DNA from: Branchiostoma floridae
Lineage: Eukaryota > Chordata > Leptocardii > Amphioxiformes > Branchiostomatidae
Assembly: GCF_000003815.2 (NCBI RefSeq)
Contig: NC_049987.1
Coordinates: 2,231,703 to 2,260,326 of the forward strand
Length of the DNA stretch: 28,624 nucleotides
Direction of reading: 5' to 3'
Part shown: positions 9,101 through 16,882 of the stretch, in pieces
How the letters are laid out: each line of letters starts with the position of its first letter
Position numbering within the stretch: the stretch's first letter is position 1
Made by a program: the position numbers and the translations under genes
The notes under the pieces: generated by a model
The model's input: the letters and a program-made list of their open reading frames with translations, nothing else
Databases searched by the model: none
What the model was told of the DNA's origin: nothing

Positions 9101-12100
9101 CAATAATTTCCATGACCCAGTAAAAAAATTCTTTTTTAAACAATTTGTGTTGTTTTTGATCCCCTGTAGACAATTTCCATTTTAGTCGATATGAATTATG
9201 AGACATGCCATTTGTCTTCAAAGGCTGCGATGTATTTCAATCGAATAAACAATTCATTCTTTCATTCAGATTCAACAACTACCACATTGACAACTGCCCT
9301 ACAAACAACTGAACCAACCACCACATTGGCCACTCAGCAAGGTTAATCTATTATCATTCATTTTATATTGTTATTATTTTGAATATCATGAGTGGAAAAA
9401 AATATTTGCTATTTTTGGCATATGTTTGCCGGCCATCATCTCTAACACGATATTGTAATTTGTTTAATTTATGAAATCCTTTTAGCTTACTAGTCAAAGT
9501 AACGCCTTCAACATCTTAACCTCCATCATCATCACACTCGAACGTATGGCTATAACCACACACATAACGTTACACTCTTAAAGACACACATAACAAGCTG
9601 TTTTGAAAAAGCATAACCTAATTACCTTAGGGTATGTTAGATAGTCTCTTTACTTACTTGGCATAATGTTAGTTGAAGTCTTGATATCATACTTCAATCT
9701 TTGTCACTGTCCTCAAGAACTTGTTGTCATAGCCAAGCATCATTTGATCAACGGATTTGGCTTCCGTCATATGATTTGGCTTTCCGATATTGTAAAAAAA
9801 TGACAAAATGTCAAACATTTTTGTTAGTAATCAAATGAATTTACTTCTTTCCCATATAGTACCTGTACCTGCAGGCGAACTATCAGGTAAGGAAAATAAT
9901 CATCAATACCCCATTAGGTAAATAACTTTTTAAACGTTCTTTACCTATTGTTTAGTAAATTACTTCTTAATTTCTTAGTACCTTCAAGAAGAATTCTCCT
10001 TTGTTGTGATAGATTTGTGTCGCAGAAACTCATCTGAATCTATTTATATTCTATGACTGTGCTTTTTCGCAATTGGTGGCAAATAGCTCTCTGACTCTAA
10101 TGCAATATACATTCAACAGAACAAGAACAGAGACAGCTTCTTGGAAACAGCACAGTCGTTTTGAAGGCTTTAAAATGTGACAACCTAAGAAAATATGAAT
10201 GTAATTTAATCATATTGAAATGACAAGATTCCATAATGAATGAAGAAATGCTCAAATTTAGGACTTCCAAGAATGGCGCATATATTATATTTTTTATATA
10301 CACTGCGAGGATGAAAAGCTCATCTACATGAAAGATAAGAATACGACATAATCCAAATTTAATATTGATGAATTGTGGAAATTTCATCCTTAAGAATTTT
10401 GATGAACATGTGCATTTATGTCTTCGACATTAATATTTTGGGTAGACTTAAACCTTTTTTAATCTAAAACATAATCTATCATAGCTAAGAAAGAGATATA
10501 GGACGTTTTGGACATAGGCTATATCAAACATCAATCATACGTCGCCAAGGGTTTTTAAGCGATTCTCTTGTTAGAATTCTTTTCGCTTGCGATAATTTTA
10601 TTTCTTTTTTCTTTTCTTTCCAGCTTCCACCACCTGCACCAATGACTACATGGAGCTGTCGATTCCTGAGGATCAGCTGACTGACATCAACCTGGGGAAC
10701 CTTCACTGGGAGCCTGACCAGAACTGTGGTGCTTCAACTAACGGCACCCACTACATTTTCCGTACAGACCTGTACCGTTGTGGCACTCAGGTAGTGTGTA
10801 CTAAGGGCTGTATGTATATGTTTCATCAGAGACAATGTGAATCAGCTAAGAAATTAGGAGTGCATCTACCAACTTAAAGGGTAATGGGAATCTTTGGTAA
10901 AATCGAACATGCCTTTTCAGAAACAGTCCGGTTTCAATAGCTTATTGAACTTTAGAAATTGAGACGTTTGTAATTTAAGGTAGGATTTCAGGGTGGCTGA
11001 GCAAAATTTCAAAATAATATTTTCCAAAAAATGACTATCAATGTTATTTGTTATGTAGTTCTATTTTCATAATCTAACATACTTTCCTATCAAATGTCGC
11101 TTTTTGTGTGTCAAAATTCAAGGTCAAAGTAGCTGTCTCAAATATCGCAAAAATTTCAAACTCATCATAACTTTTCCATCCTCACACTCAGGGTTGACAA
11201 TCACGGCAAAGCCTATGATATCAACCCTGACAACTCAGCCACAGTATTTGGTTATTAGGGGTGCCTTGCTTATGAATATTAATGAGCTTGTCTGATTTGT
11301 CACAGGCCAATCAGCGACCGGATTGCAAGTTTCGAACAAACAGCGTACGCATGGTACGGTGCGGCGTGCACAAAGATCTGTTTATCTTTGCGTGACGGTA
11401 ATGTTTTTTTTTTCAAATGCTAGGTCGGTATACGTTGATGCCGTGGTTACCCTATACCCACAGAACCGACAACTGTTAAATTTGGTACCTAAATAAAGAC
11501 GGCTGGACGCTGAAAGAACTGTGAAACGTTATGCCGGTACTGTTATCTTGCTCTTGAATATTAATGAGTCGCCTTATATAGGCGCCTTTCTGAGCTTGAG
11601 ACAACAACAAGCCATCTCTCCGATTGGCTGACAGTTGGTTAGAAGCCACGCCCCTAATAACCAAATACCGTGGCTGAGTTGTCAGGGGTGATACCATAGG
11701 CTTTGCCATGATTGTCAACCCTGAGTGTGAAGATGAACTTTTCAAACTTATATATCATTGGATAGGTCTCAGTGAAACAAATAGAATGGTTTTTATTTCA
11801 ACAAAATCGGATATACCGTTAGAGAGTTATGGCCATTCAAAGGTCTGAAAATTATGCATAATTTCTCTTGATCAGCTAATTAAATATGCAAGATTACAAT
11901 ATCTCCGCATTTATACAAGATACAAGAAAAAAACTCGGTGTACAGGGGTTTTATAATATGTTGATTTGAAATATGGTCATTGAATCTATACATCTAGTTT
12001 AGAAATGATGAATGATTCTGAATAATTGAGTTCCATTATTATTGAAAAACTGTTCATTGAAAACGGGTTAAATAAATTTCATTTTGAAATTTACCCTGTA

Positions 12101-15100
12101 AGGAAGAAATTCGTGCGCTCCCGCCGCAAAAAGATGCTATTTAGTGCTCCCAAATGCTGTTAGCATAAGGGGTAATTAAAATTTCAGGAAAAAAAGTATT
12201 AAAAATTAGCATGACAAGATAGGATGAAATCCACACGCAGATCTATTCAAATCACTATTATTCACATTTCTGAAAAGTTTCAATAATAACAGACAAATTA
12301 CAAGCCAATATTTAAGCTTTTTAGCCTTTTTTTCTAAAAATGGGCGTGGCCTTAAAGTAGTCGATGACGTCATTGTGACGTCATACCAATTTGCATAGAT
12401 TATCTTTATGCATTAGGGTACTACCTTAAAAAAAATCAAGGTCCATACATTATCTAAGATGGTAATTTTAGAAGACAAAAAACACCCCCAAAACTCCTCA
12501 GCCACCCTGAAATCCTACCTTAAGCGTGCATTTTTCTTTATCAGTGAAAACTAGAGCCTAGCTTAATTCTAAATATAAAATATAGTGCATATAAATACAA
12601 AATATGCACTCCCCCACCAGGTAACATTCGGCCCAAAGTACGTCACACCATCGACATCCTGGGTATCCACTTGAGCGGCGGGGTCATCACCCGAGAGGGC
12701 GATATCTCCATCACCTCCAAGTAACAAATTACTATAACAACTATTCATTTTGTTCTTTTAGTTTGTAACTGTAGAAAACGTTATAAGGTGTTGTTTTTTT
12801 TATCAATAAAGATCCTTACTTCTGGCTTCCGTTGCAGTCTTCGAACGGGGCTGATTTATTAGTTGGGTGCGTTGGTTTGGCGATTTTCAACGTTTGGCCC
12901 CCACAAACTCTCTTCCTCGGCAAACTCCCTTCCCAGACATAATGGAACCTTGCCAACGCCACACGCCCACACACACACACGCACACACATAAAAACCAGC
13001 CCGTTCGAAGACAACAACCGAGTTCACCGTACTTCCATGAATTTGATGTGAAGATAAAGATTCTGCCTTTTCTTGCAAATATTTTACCCTTTCCAATAAA
13101 CACGTTTCATGTAACCGTGCAGATGCAAGTACGAGCGCCAGGAGTGGGTGGACTCCACCTTCCTGCCCATCCCGGGTGGACTGAACTTTACGGAGGAGGG
13201 GTTCGGGCAGCTGGAGGTCCGACTCTCCATGTTTCCAACACGGCAGTACCAGAGTTCATACCAGGCTAGCCAGTACCCCATCCACCTCAAACTGCGCCAG
13301 TACATCTACATGCAGCTGGAGGTGCAGGGGCACGGGCAGAATCTTTCTGTGTTGGCGCTGAACTGCAAGGCTACCATGTCACCCAATCCAAACGACACTC
13401 TGCAGTATGAACTCATCCAGGATGGGTAGGCAGAACTGACTTGTTATGTAATATGCTTCTTGATAGGAGGACATATTTGTTGCTCAGTGTGCTTTTCTTC
13501 TTTTTTGTTCTTTTGCTGTGACTATTGAATGTGAGCAACTATGCAATACTTGTCCCTGCTCATATTTTAATTGCAAGTTTACATACATTTTTGATATGTA
13601 AATTATGTTGTTTTTGTGAAGCCTCCGGTGTGAGCCTAGTTGTATGGTATTGCGTGGGAGTAGCTCGACAAAAAGACAAATTACTGCAAGGGAAACGTGA
13701 TAAATATACATGTTCTTTGTTTGAATGCCCTAACCCAGCAAACCTCATAAGGAAATACATTTTAAATCTACATAACGTATTCTTCCAAAGTTTATACGGT
13801 AAAGCAGATGAAGCACTGGTTGCCCTTTCTTCTTAATTCAAAGTTCCATCGGGTCATCAAGTCGCTGAACAACAGGATTCGCTGTACACGACAATTCAAT
13901 TCACCGGCGTTTAAGTCACCATCTGTCACCTTTAAGCCTGCAAAGATATCATATAAGATTTATCTAAATCTAAATTAAAACAATCAGGCAGCTATGTTTA
14001 ATTTCTTTTCTAGTTGTGCTTCTGACCCCACCCTGCAAACCTACAGCATCAACGACAACAGCAAGGAACGCTTTGGGTTTGAGGCGTTCCGCTTTATTAA
14101 GGAGGTGAAGACAGTGTACGTGCACTGTGAGGTGATGGTCTGTAACGGCGCTGATTCTGGGTCCCGCTGTGCACAGGTTTGCCTCTAACTCGGTTTAATA
14201 GTATAGAAAGCCATTATAATGATGTAGATAGCCATATCTCAGGACAGCAGTGCATAGATCACACTAATTATTGATAGGTTGATTTCCACGTTTATTATCC
14301 TTGCTCATCAACCTCTGTCCATCTCGATGTTTTTTCAATCATTGTCTTCTCATCCTCATACCTATAGAAATAATAGTTTTCCGGTGGAATGTGTCTGGCA
14401 ACATAACTTCTAAAAAGGTAGTTGAGCTGATCTCGATGATTCAGTTGTTTCTGAATTACATGTCAATTGCCTTTTCTCCAGGGTTGTGTCAGGAGGGGTA
14501 AAAGAGCGGCTGAAGAGATCGTCGACATGAAGGGACGTCACATGATCTACCAGGGACCAATCATTCTGGATGATGACAATGAAGGTATAACTTTATCCTG
14601 GGCTCTTTTTTTTCTCAATAAAAAACAACAATCCTTCAATATTTGATGTTACATTTTGTATTTTAGAAAAATGAAAGTAGTAGCATCGTAGTAGCAGATT
14701 CATCTCTGATAATGCATGCACTTTTTGTGCGGCTGGAATTTCGCACCTCGTTAAAAGTTTTATTTATGCATTTTAGAGAAAACATCACTTTTCTGATCTG
14801 TATGTCATACATGGAATTTTTAAGAGTTTCTTAAAGGTTGGTGATAAGCATCTAAAGACGAAAAATAAGACTAGTAATTGGCTTGTATTGACCTACCGAT
14901 GTTGTATTTTCTATCTCCAGAAACTGTGCGCCTGAGGAGTGACCAAGAGACTGCCTCTGGCCGCAACAGCGCACCCTGGGCCATGCTGGCTGCAGGAGGA
15001 GGGCTGATGGCGCTCGCCCTTGTCGTGCTGGGCGCCGCCATCGTGCTGAAGCGGTCCCGCCGTGAGGAGTGGGCCTACCAGAGTCTGCCGGACATGGCAG

Positions 15101-15114
15101 AGGACGGGGAGTAA
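5291..15114 (+). CDS. Gene A: LamG-ZP type I membrane protein (multi-exon, 5' end not seen)
   Basis: Exons at 7293-7617, 8234-8535, 9270-9341, 9860-9886, 10624-10809, 12621-12720, 13123-13425, 14014-14176, 14482-14584 and 14921-15114 join by GT-AG introns. The joined frame is about 590 codons with no internal stop and ends at TAA 15112-15114. The exon at 5291 is a possible further 5' exon whose end lies in a gap. Domain order is LamG-like jellyroll, Thr-rich mucin-like linker, ZP-N, ZP-C, furin-like site RRGKR, hydrophobic patch YQGPIIL, transmembrane helix and a tail of about 20 residues. ZP proteins are secretory-pathway proteins that polymerise after cleavage between the ZP domain and the membrane anchor. 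No signal-peptide exon was identified. Function beyond an extracellular, matrix- or surface-forming protein is unknown. Confidence 0.82.
5440..6160. repeat. 21-base minisatellite (GTDGDTD on the plus strand)
   Basis: The unit is close to ACACTGACGGGACGGATGGAG. A second unit type using GGGGCAGCTGGAGACACTGAT and GGGACGGTTGGAGACAGTGAT appears from about 5760. Blocks such as GATGGAGACACTGGTGG and GGACGGAGACACTGCAGG recur, indicating larger duplications of several units. The array runs to within about 20 bases of an assembly gap. Confidence 0.9.
6179..6278. other. Assembly gap, 100 N
   Basis: A run of exactly 100 N, a usual placeholder for a gap of unknown size, at the end of the 21-base minisatellite. 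The 3' end of the repeat exon and any following exon may be lost here. Confidence 0.99.
6279..7292. other. Noncoding stretch before the LamG exon
   Basis: AT-rich sequence holding the second copy of a dispersed repeat (6945-7030). No exon with supporting splice sites was found. A pyrimidine-rich tract and ATTTGCAG lead into the LamG exon. Confidence 0.5.
6945..7030 (-). repeat. Dispersed repeat, copy 2 (inverted relative to 48-125)
   Basis: The reverse complement resembles 48-125, with blocks ACTAGAAAGG, TTGCTCATGAGCAA and TACAGCATATTTCA. The neighbouring 6600-6945 shares only weak traces with 110-240 in inverted order. Family unknown. Confidence 0.5.
7293..7617 (+). CDS. Gene A exon: LamG-like domain, first half
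   Basis: The acceptor is ATTTGCAG and the donor GTAAGG. The exon opens in phase 1 and reads NGPVGLWPLNSQYG, then VTGNGNNGVATGTQLTQGPY, AFLFSGTANSYIDIPNN and NAYTILAHIFPTGQSGPIF. This is the pattern of a LamG/concanavalin-like jellyroll: a start strand with W-x-L, a SYIDIPN strand and a YTILAHIFP strand. It ends in the codon completed by the next exon (CG then G, Arg). Such domains in extracellular proteins bind glycans or protein ligands; the ligand is unknown. Confidence 0.88.
7618..8233. other. Intron inside the LamG domain
   Basis: It starts GTAAGG and ends TTTGATGTAG. A TGACGTCA palindrome is at 7975-7982. No other feature seen. Confidence 0.75.
8234..8535 (+). CDS. Gene A exon: LamG-like domain, second half
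   Basis: This exon completes the Arg codon and continues TIASYGTWSPAIHADVIQQ, then NTWNYVGGTYDSGTLVETIW, PIRVAKRDGDSRIFAGRIAC and FAMTKEQIVAAQNAC. The W-x-Y-V-G-G-T-Y strand and the closing FAGRIACLQLYDFA strand fit LamG-like jellyrolls. The two exons together give 209 codons. The donor is G|GTAAGT, leaving phase 1, so the LamG pair is a phase 1-1 module that can be moved without breaking frame. Confidence 0.88.
8536..9269. other. Intron between LamG and Thr-rich linker
   Basis: AT-rich. Its last 80 bases, including TATTTCAATCGAATAAACAA, match the sequence before the linker exons of gene B at 20260-20355 and 23157-23252. That shows common descent of this intron end. Confidence 0.7.
9270..9341 (+). 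CDS. Gene A exon: Thr-rich linker (24 codons)
   Basis: A 72-base exon between TTCATTCAG and GTTAATC, phase 1 at both ends. It encodes STTTTLTTALQTTEPTTTLA with few bulky residues, a short mucin-like O-glycosylation linker. Exons at 20356 and 23253 in gene B are close relatives at both DNA and protein level. It is too short to recognise without the flanking intron similarity, which makes the call firm. Confidence 0.8.
9342..9859. other. Intron between linker and micro-exon
   Basis: AT-rich and without recognised features. Confidence 0.6.
9860..9886 (+). CDS. Gene A micro-exon, 27 bases
   Basis: Between CCCATATAG and GTAAGG, phase 1 at both ends, encoding VPVPAGELS with the split first codon. 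Its counterpart in gene B at 27602-27628 encodes VPTPANELS, with similar donors and adjoining intron sequence. In both genes it lies directly before the first ZP exon. It probably adds a short extended spacer. Confidence 0.75.
9887..10623. other. Intron between micro-exon and ZP exon 1
   Basis: Parts match the corresponding gene B intron at 27629-28430, including CAGAAACTC near 10023 and 27713 and AGGACTTCCAAG near 10259 and 27948. The two are clearly homologous but far more diverged than the exons that follow. Confidence 0.7.
10624..10809 (+). CDS. Gene A exon: ZP-N domain start
   Basis: The exon opens in phase 1 and reads STTCTNDYMELSIPEDQL, then LGNLHWEPDQNCGASTNGTH and YIFRTDLYRCGTQ. The spacing of the Cys residues (TTC, QNC, RCGT) and the M-x-L-x-I-P strand fit the ZP-N half of a zona pellucida domain. 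The donor is the least certain splice site in the gene: CAG|GTAGTG at 10791 would throw the next exon out of frame. GTATGT at 10810 is a good consensus and keeps frame, giving VVCTKGC before the next exon; GTACTA at 10798 also keeps frame. NGTH is a possible N-glycosylation site. Confidence 0.85.
10975..12523. mobile_element. TTAA-flanked inverted-repeat DNA element, non-autonomous
   Basis: TTAAGGTAGGATTTCAGGGT at 10975, continuing TGGCTGAG to 11001 or 11002, is matched perfectly in inverse orientation at 12497-12523. If TTAA is the target duplication, the element is 10979-12519 with 23-base terminal inverted repeats starting GGTAGGATTTCAGG. TTAA target sites are the mark of piggyBac-like elements, although this terminus does not begin with the usual CCC. 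No transposase is inside. It lies in an intron of gene A and carries another long inverted repeat and two TGACGTCA palindromes. Confidence 0.82.
11177..11736. repeat. Nested long inverted repeat (arms about 87 bases)
   Basis: The arm at 11177-11264 (CACACTCAGGGTTGACAATC and onward to TTGGTTATTAGGGG) matches the reverse complement of 11650-11736 at roughly 90 percent by eye. Weaker pairing (GGCCAATCAG against CCGATTGGCTG) extends inward. Two small open frames on opposite strands share a peptide purely because of these arms. It could be a foldback element that landed in the outer one, or part of its structure. Confidence 0.8.
12524..12620. other. Intron end before ZP exon 2
   Basis: Short remaining intron after the DNA element, ending in CCCCCACCAG. 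Confidence 0.7.
12621..12720 (+). CDS. Gene A exon: ZP-N domain, second exon
   Basis: 100 bases between CCCCCACCAG and GTAACA. It needs one base from the previous exon and leaves two for the next. It reads NIRPKVRHTIDILGIHLSGG and VITREGDISITSK, matching the ZP-N strand that precedes the conserved Cys-x-Tyr. The split Lys codon (AA then A) is completed by the next exon, giving SKCKYER. Confidence 0.85.
12837..13012. mobile_element. Small inverted-repeat element (about 176 bases)
   Basis: GTCTTCGAACGGGGCTG at 12837 pairs with CAGCCCGTTCGAAGAC at 12997-13012, with one extra G in the left arm. The short size and intronic position suggest a MITE-like unit. No target duplication is clear. Confidence 0.6.
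12958..12990. repeat. AC dinucleotide-rich microsatellite
   Basis: An interrupted CACACA run lying inside the small inverted-repeat element. Confidence 0.8.
13123..13425 (+). CDS. Gene A exon: ZP-N to ZP-C linker and first part of ZP-C
   Basis: The acceptor is GTAACCGTGCAG and the donor GG|GTAGGC. The exon reads CKYERQEWVDSTFLPIPGG, then FGQLEVRLSMFPTRQYQSSY, LKLRQYIYMQLEVQG and LALNCKATMSPNPND, and ends in the split codon of DGC. The CKYER end of ZP-N, an aromatic-rich linker and the NC-A-T-x-S-P segment of ZP-C are in the usual order. This is the largest ZP exon and needs no sequence correction. Confidence 0.92.
13426..14013. other. Intron in ZP-C
   Basis: It starts GTAGGC and ends TTTTCTAG. 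Open frames inside lack splice support. No feature recognised. Confidence 0.75.
14014..14176 (+). CDS. Gene A exon: ZP-C core
   Basis: The first base completes Gly of DGC. The exon then reads CASDPTLQTYSINDNSKERF, GFEAFRFIKEVKTVYVHCEV and MVCNGADSGSRCAQ. The FxFxAFxF strand, VYVHCEV and VC are strong ZP-C hallmarks. It ends on a codon boundary before GTTTGC. Confidence 0.93.
14177..14481. other. Intron before the cleavage-site exon
   Basis: It runs from GTTTGC to CTTTTCTCCAG, with nothing else recognised. Confidence 0.7.
14482..14584 (+). CDS. Gene A exon: last ZP-C Cys, furin-like site and hydrophobic patch
   Basis: The exon reads GCVRRGKRAAEEIVDMKGRH and MIYQGPIILDDDNE. RGKR fits the R-x-K-R consensus for furin-type proteases, which cut ZP precursors at this place. 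MIYQGPIIL matches the external hydrophobic patch that in known ZP proteins blocks polymerisation until cleavage. It ends in phase 1 at GTATAA. Confidence 0.9.
14585..14920. other. Last intron of gene A
   Basis: It ends TTTTCTATCTCCAG. No other feature seen. Confidence 0.75.
14921..15114 (+). CDS. Gene A terminal exon: transmembrane helix and cytoplasmic tail
   Basis: The exon reads ETVRLRSDQETASG, then a hydrophobic stretch AMLAAGGGLMALALVVLGAA followed by IVLKRSRREEW, and ends PDMAEDGE then TAA. The basic KRSRR stop-transfer run places the roughly 20-residue tail in the cytosol, giving a type I topology. No GPI signal, so the anchor is a true helix. Confidence 0.92.
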
Positions 15115-16611
15115 GGGACGACCACAGGCTAGGAATTGTGACGTTACGTCAACATGTCGTGATGATGTTTTGCAGCTTGCAATTTCGAATGGAGTTGACC
15201 GATATATTAGGAAAACCTGTCGGGCACGTCTTAGATGTTTTACACTTGATGTTGTTTTCAGTTCCCGCTAAAAACCATGATGTTTTCTTTTAATCAGAGT
15301 TGAGTTTGGACGAAATTCTAACCAAGACAATGTTTGTTTATAACGATAATTTTTTTTGGTTGCGTTGAAATAGTTTAATTTGAATTGTTTAAGGAAGAAA
15401 CAGTGGGTGCATCTGGGGAAACAAATGAAAAAAAGCACGTCAAATGGTTCTTGCACCCTGTATTGTTTGAATTGTGTAATTCCACCACTCGCCAATTCCT
15501 AAAATATTTTCATTGGTCAAAGTCTACTGTTAAGCATAAATCAAGAACACTTTATATTAATCACCTTTCATACAAGATTATACATTGTTGCTTTCGGGTT
15601 GGTACACAAATAACCGATTTATTTTTCGTTGAAAAATTTGACTCAATATTTCCTTGAACAATAATGTAGCTACATTAAATTTGTCACATTAAAACCTTTT
15701 TTTGGTGGCGTTCACCGAAATGGCTTCAAAAACATTTCTTCTTAAAAATCTATTGGTACAGATTTTTTACGGCTGCTGATTATCGACGTTGTGTTAAAGG
15801 TCATATAACTCTGTTAAGTTTTTGTGTTTGAAAGTATGATAAATTTCTTACTCGATGAGTTATTTACTCTATGTTATAACACAGATAGAGCATTATACAG
15901 ACATGGAAGTTCTTTACATTTATTCCAGAGGTTTTCTTCGACCAGAGAATGATGTGTTATCATAACTTACGTCAGTCTTTTAAATTTACGGTGGGGGTTT
16001 TCAGTCTTTTGTAGTAGTATTTGGGCCTATATAGTCATACAAACGTACCACTAGTACATGACCAAAAGTGGCAAAAGTGGACTGCTGAAGGGCTTTTTTG
16101 TGCTATTTTGCGAGTTTACCATCTCAGGCCACGTTGATATGATGATATTGATGTAATTTTGGAAGCCCAAAACTGGTAAAGGCCTCGAATAAAAATTCCC
16201 TTTTATTATGAATTCAGTGGCCAGGAAGGTTTAAAAAAGGAGAGAACAGACAGAGTATGGTGTACTAAACAGTAGATTATTAATCTTTTTACATCTATAG
16301 CACCTTAATTTTTTGGAGACGACACAAAAATGTATGCATGCGTGGATGTCATCCATTTATTCAATCATCCTGGCCTAAAGTGAAAATAACAAGACAAATC
16401 TACCATCTGTGCTCCAGTCTAGACATTGGAAAAAGAGACAAGCCCTATTATTTTTTTAACACATTTCTTAAATAATGACCGTCAAGGGATTAGCTTCAAG
16501 AAGTTAAACGGTGAGACTGTAATGTAAGTAATATACGTGGTTGATCTACGGCTTGGCAAGTACATTGGGCGACTAGAGCAACACGACTGGCACTTTCCAC
16601 ACCTTTAGATC
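15115..16611. other. 3' untranslated and intergenic DNA between genes A and B
   Basis: Candidate polyadenylation signals are ATTAAA at 15674 and 15688 and AATAAA at 16188. None can be proved from sequence. No further exon or repeat recognised. Confidence 0.5.
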
Positions 16612-16711
16612 NNNNNNNNNNNNNNNNNNNNNNNNNNNNNNNNNNNNNNNNNNNNNNNNNNNNNNNNNNNNNNNNNNNNNNNNNNNNNNNNNNNNNNNNN
16701 NNNNNNNNNNN
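16612..16711. other. Assembly gap, 100 N
   Basis: A run of 100 N about 100 bases before the start of gene B, so part of its promoter may be missing. Confidence 0.99.
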
Positions 16712-16745
16712 ACATCATTCATTGACCACTGAAAATCTTGGAGTC

Positions 16746-16753
16746 TGACGTCA
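16746..16753. promoter_or_regulatory. CRE-like palindrome upstream of gene B
   Basis: TGACGTCA, the full binding palindrome of CREB/ATF proteins, lies 63 bases before the gene B start codon. Position suits a promoter-proximal site. The same palindrome also occurs in nearby transposons, so it may be incidental. Confidence 0.35.
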
Positions 16754-16815
16754 GTGATATTTTTCTATCCGTTACTCCCTCCAGTTGTACATTCTAAAGT
16801 CTTTCTTTGCACAAC

Positions 16816-16882
16816 ATGGAGAAACTCTACGTAAAATTCTTCTCTCTGGTGTTGTCGGGTCTCTTCTTTTCTGGAGTGACTG
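16816..16882 (+). CDS. Gene B first exon: signal peptide
   Basis: ATG in the context ACAACATGG starts MEKLYVKFFSLVLSGLFFSG, followed by VTG: a Lys near the start, a hydrophobic core and small residues at the end. The donor G|GTAAGA leaves phase 1, the phase shared by the other module boundaries. The first exon of a secreted protein commonly has this form. Confidence 0.85.

Noticed and set aside
11104-11745. Two small frames on opposite strands sharing SHSGLTI-AKPM-S-LTTQP
   Set aside because: The shared peptide comes from the two arms of one inverted repeat read outward-in. It is not a protein family.
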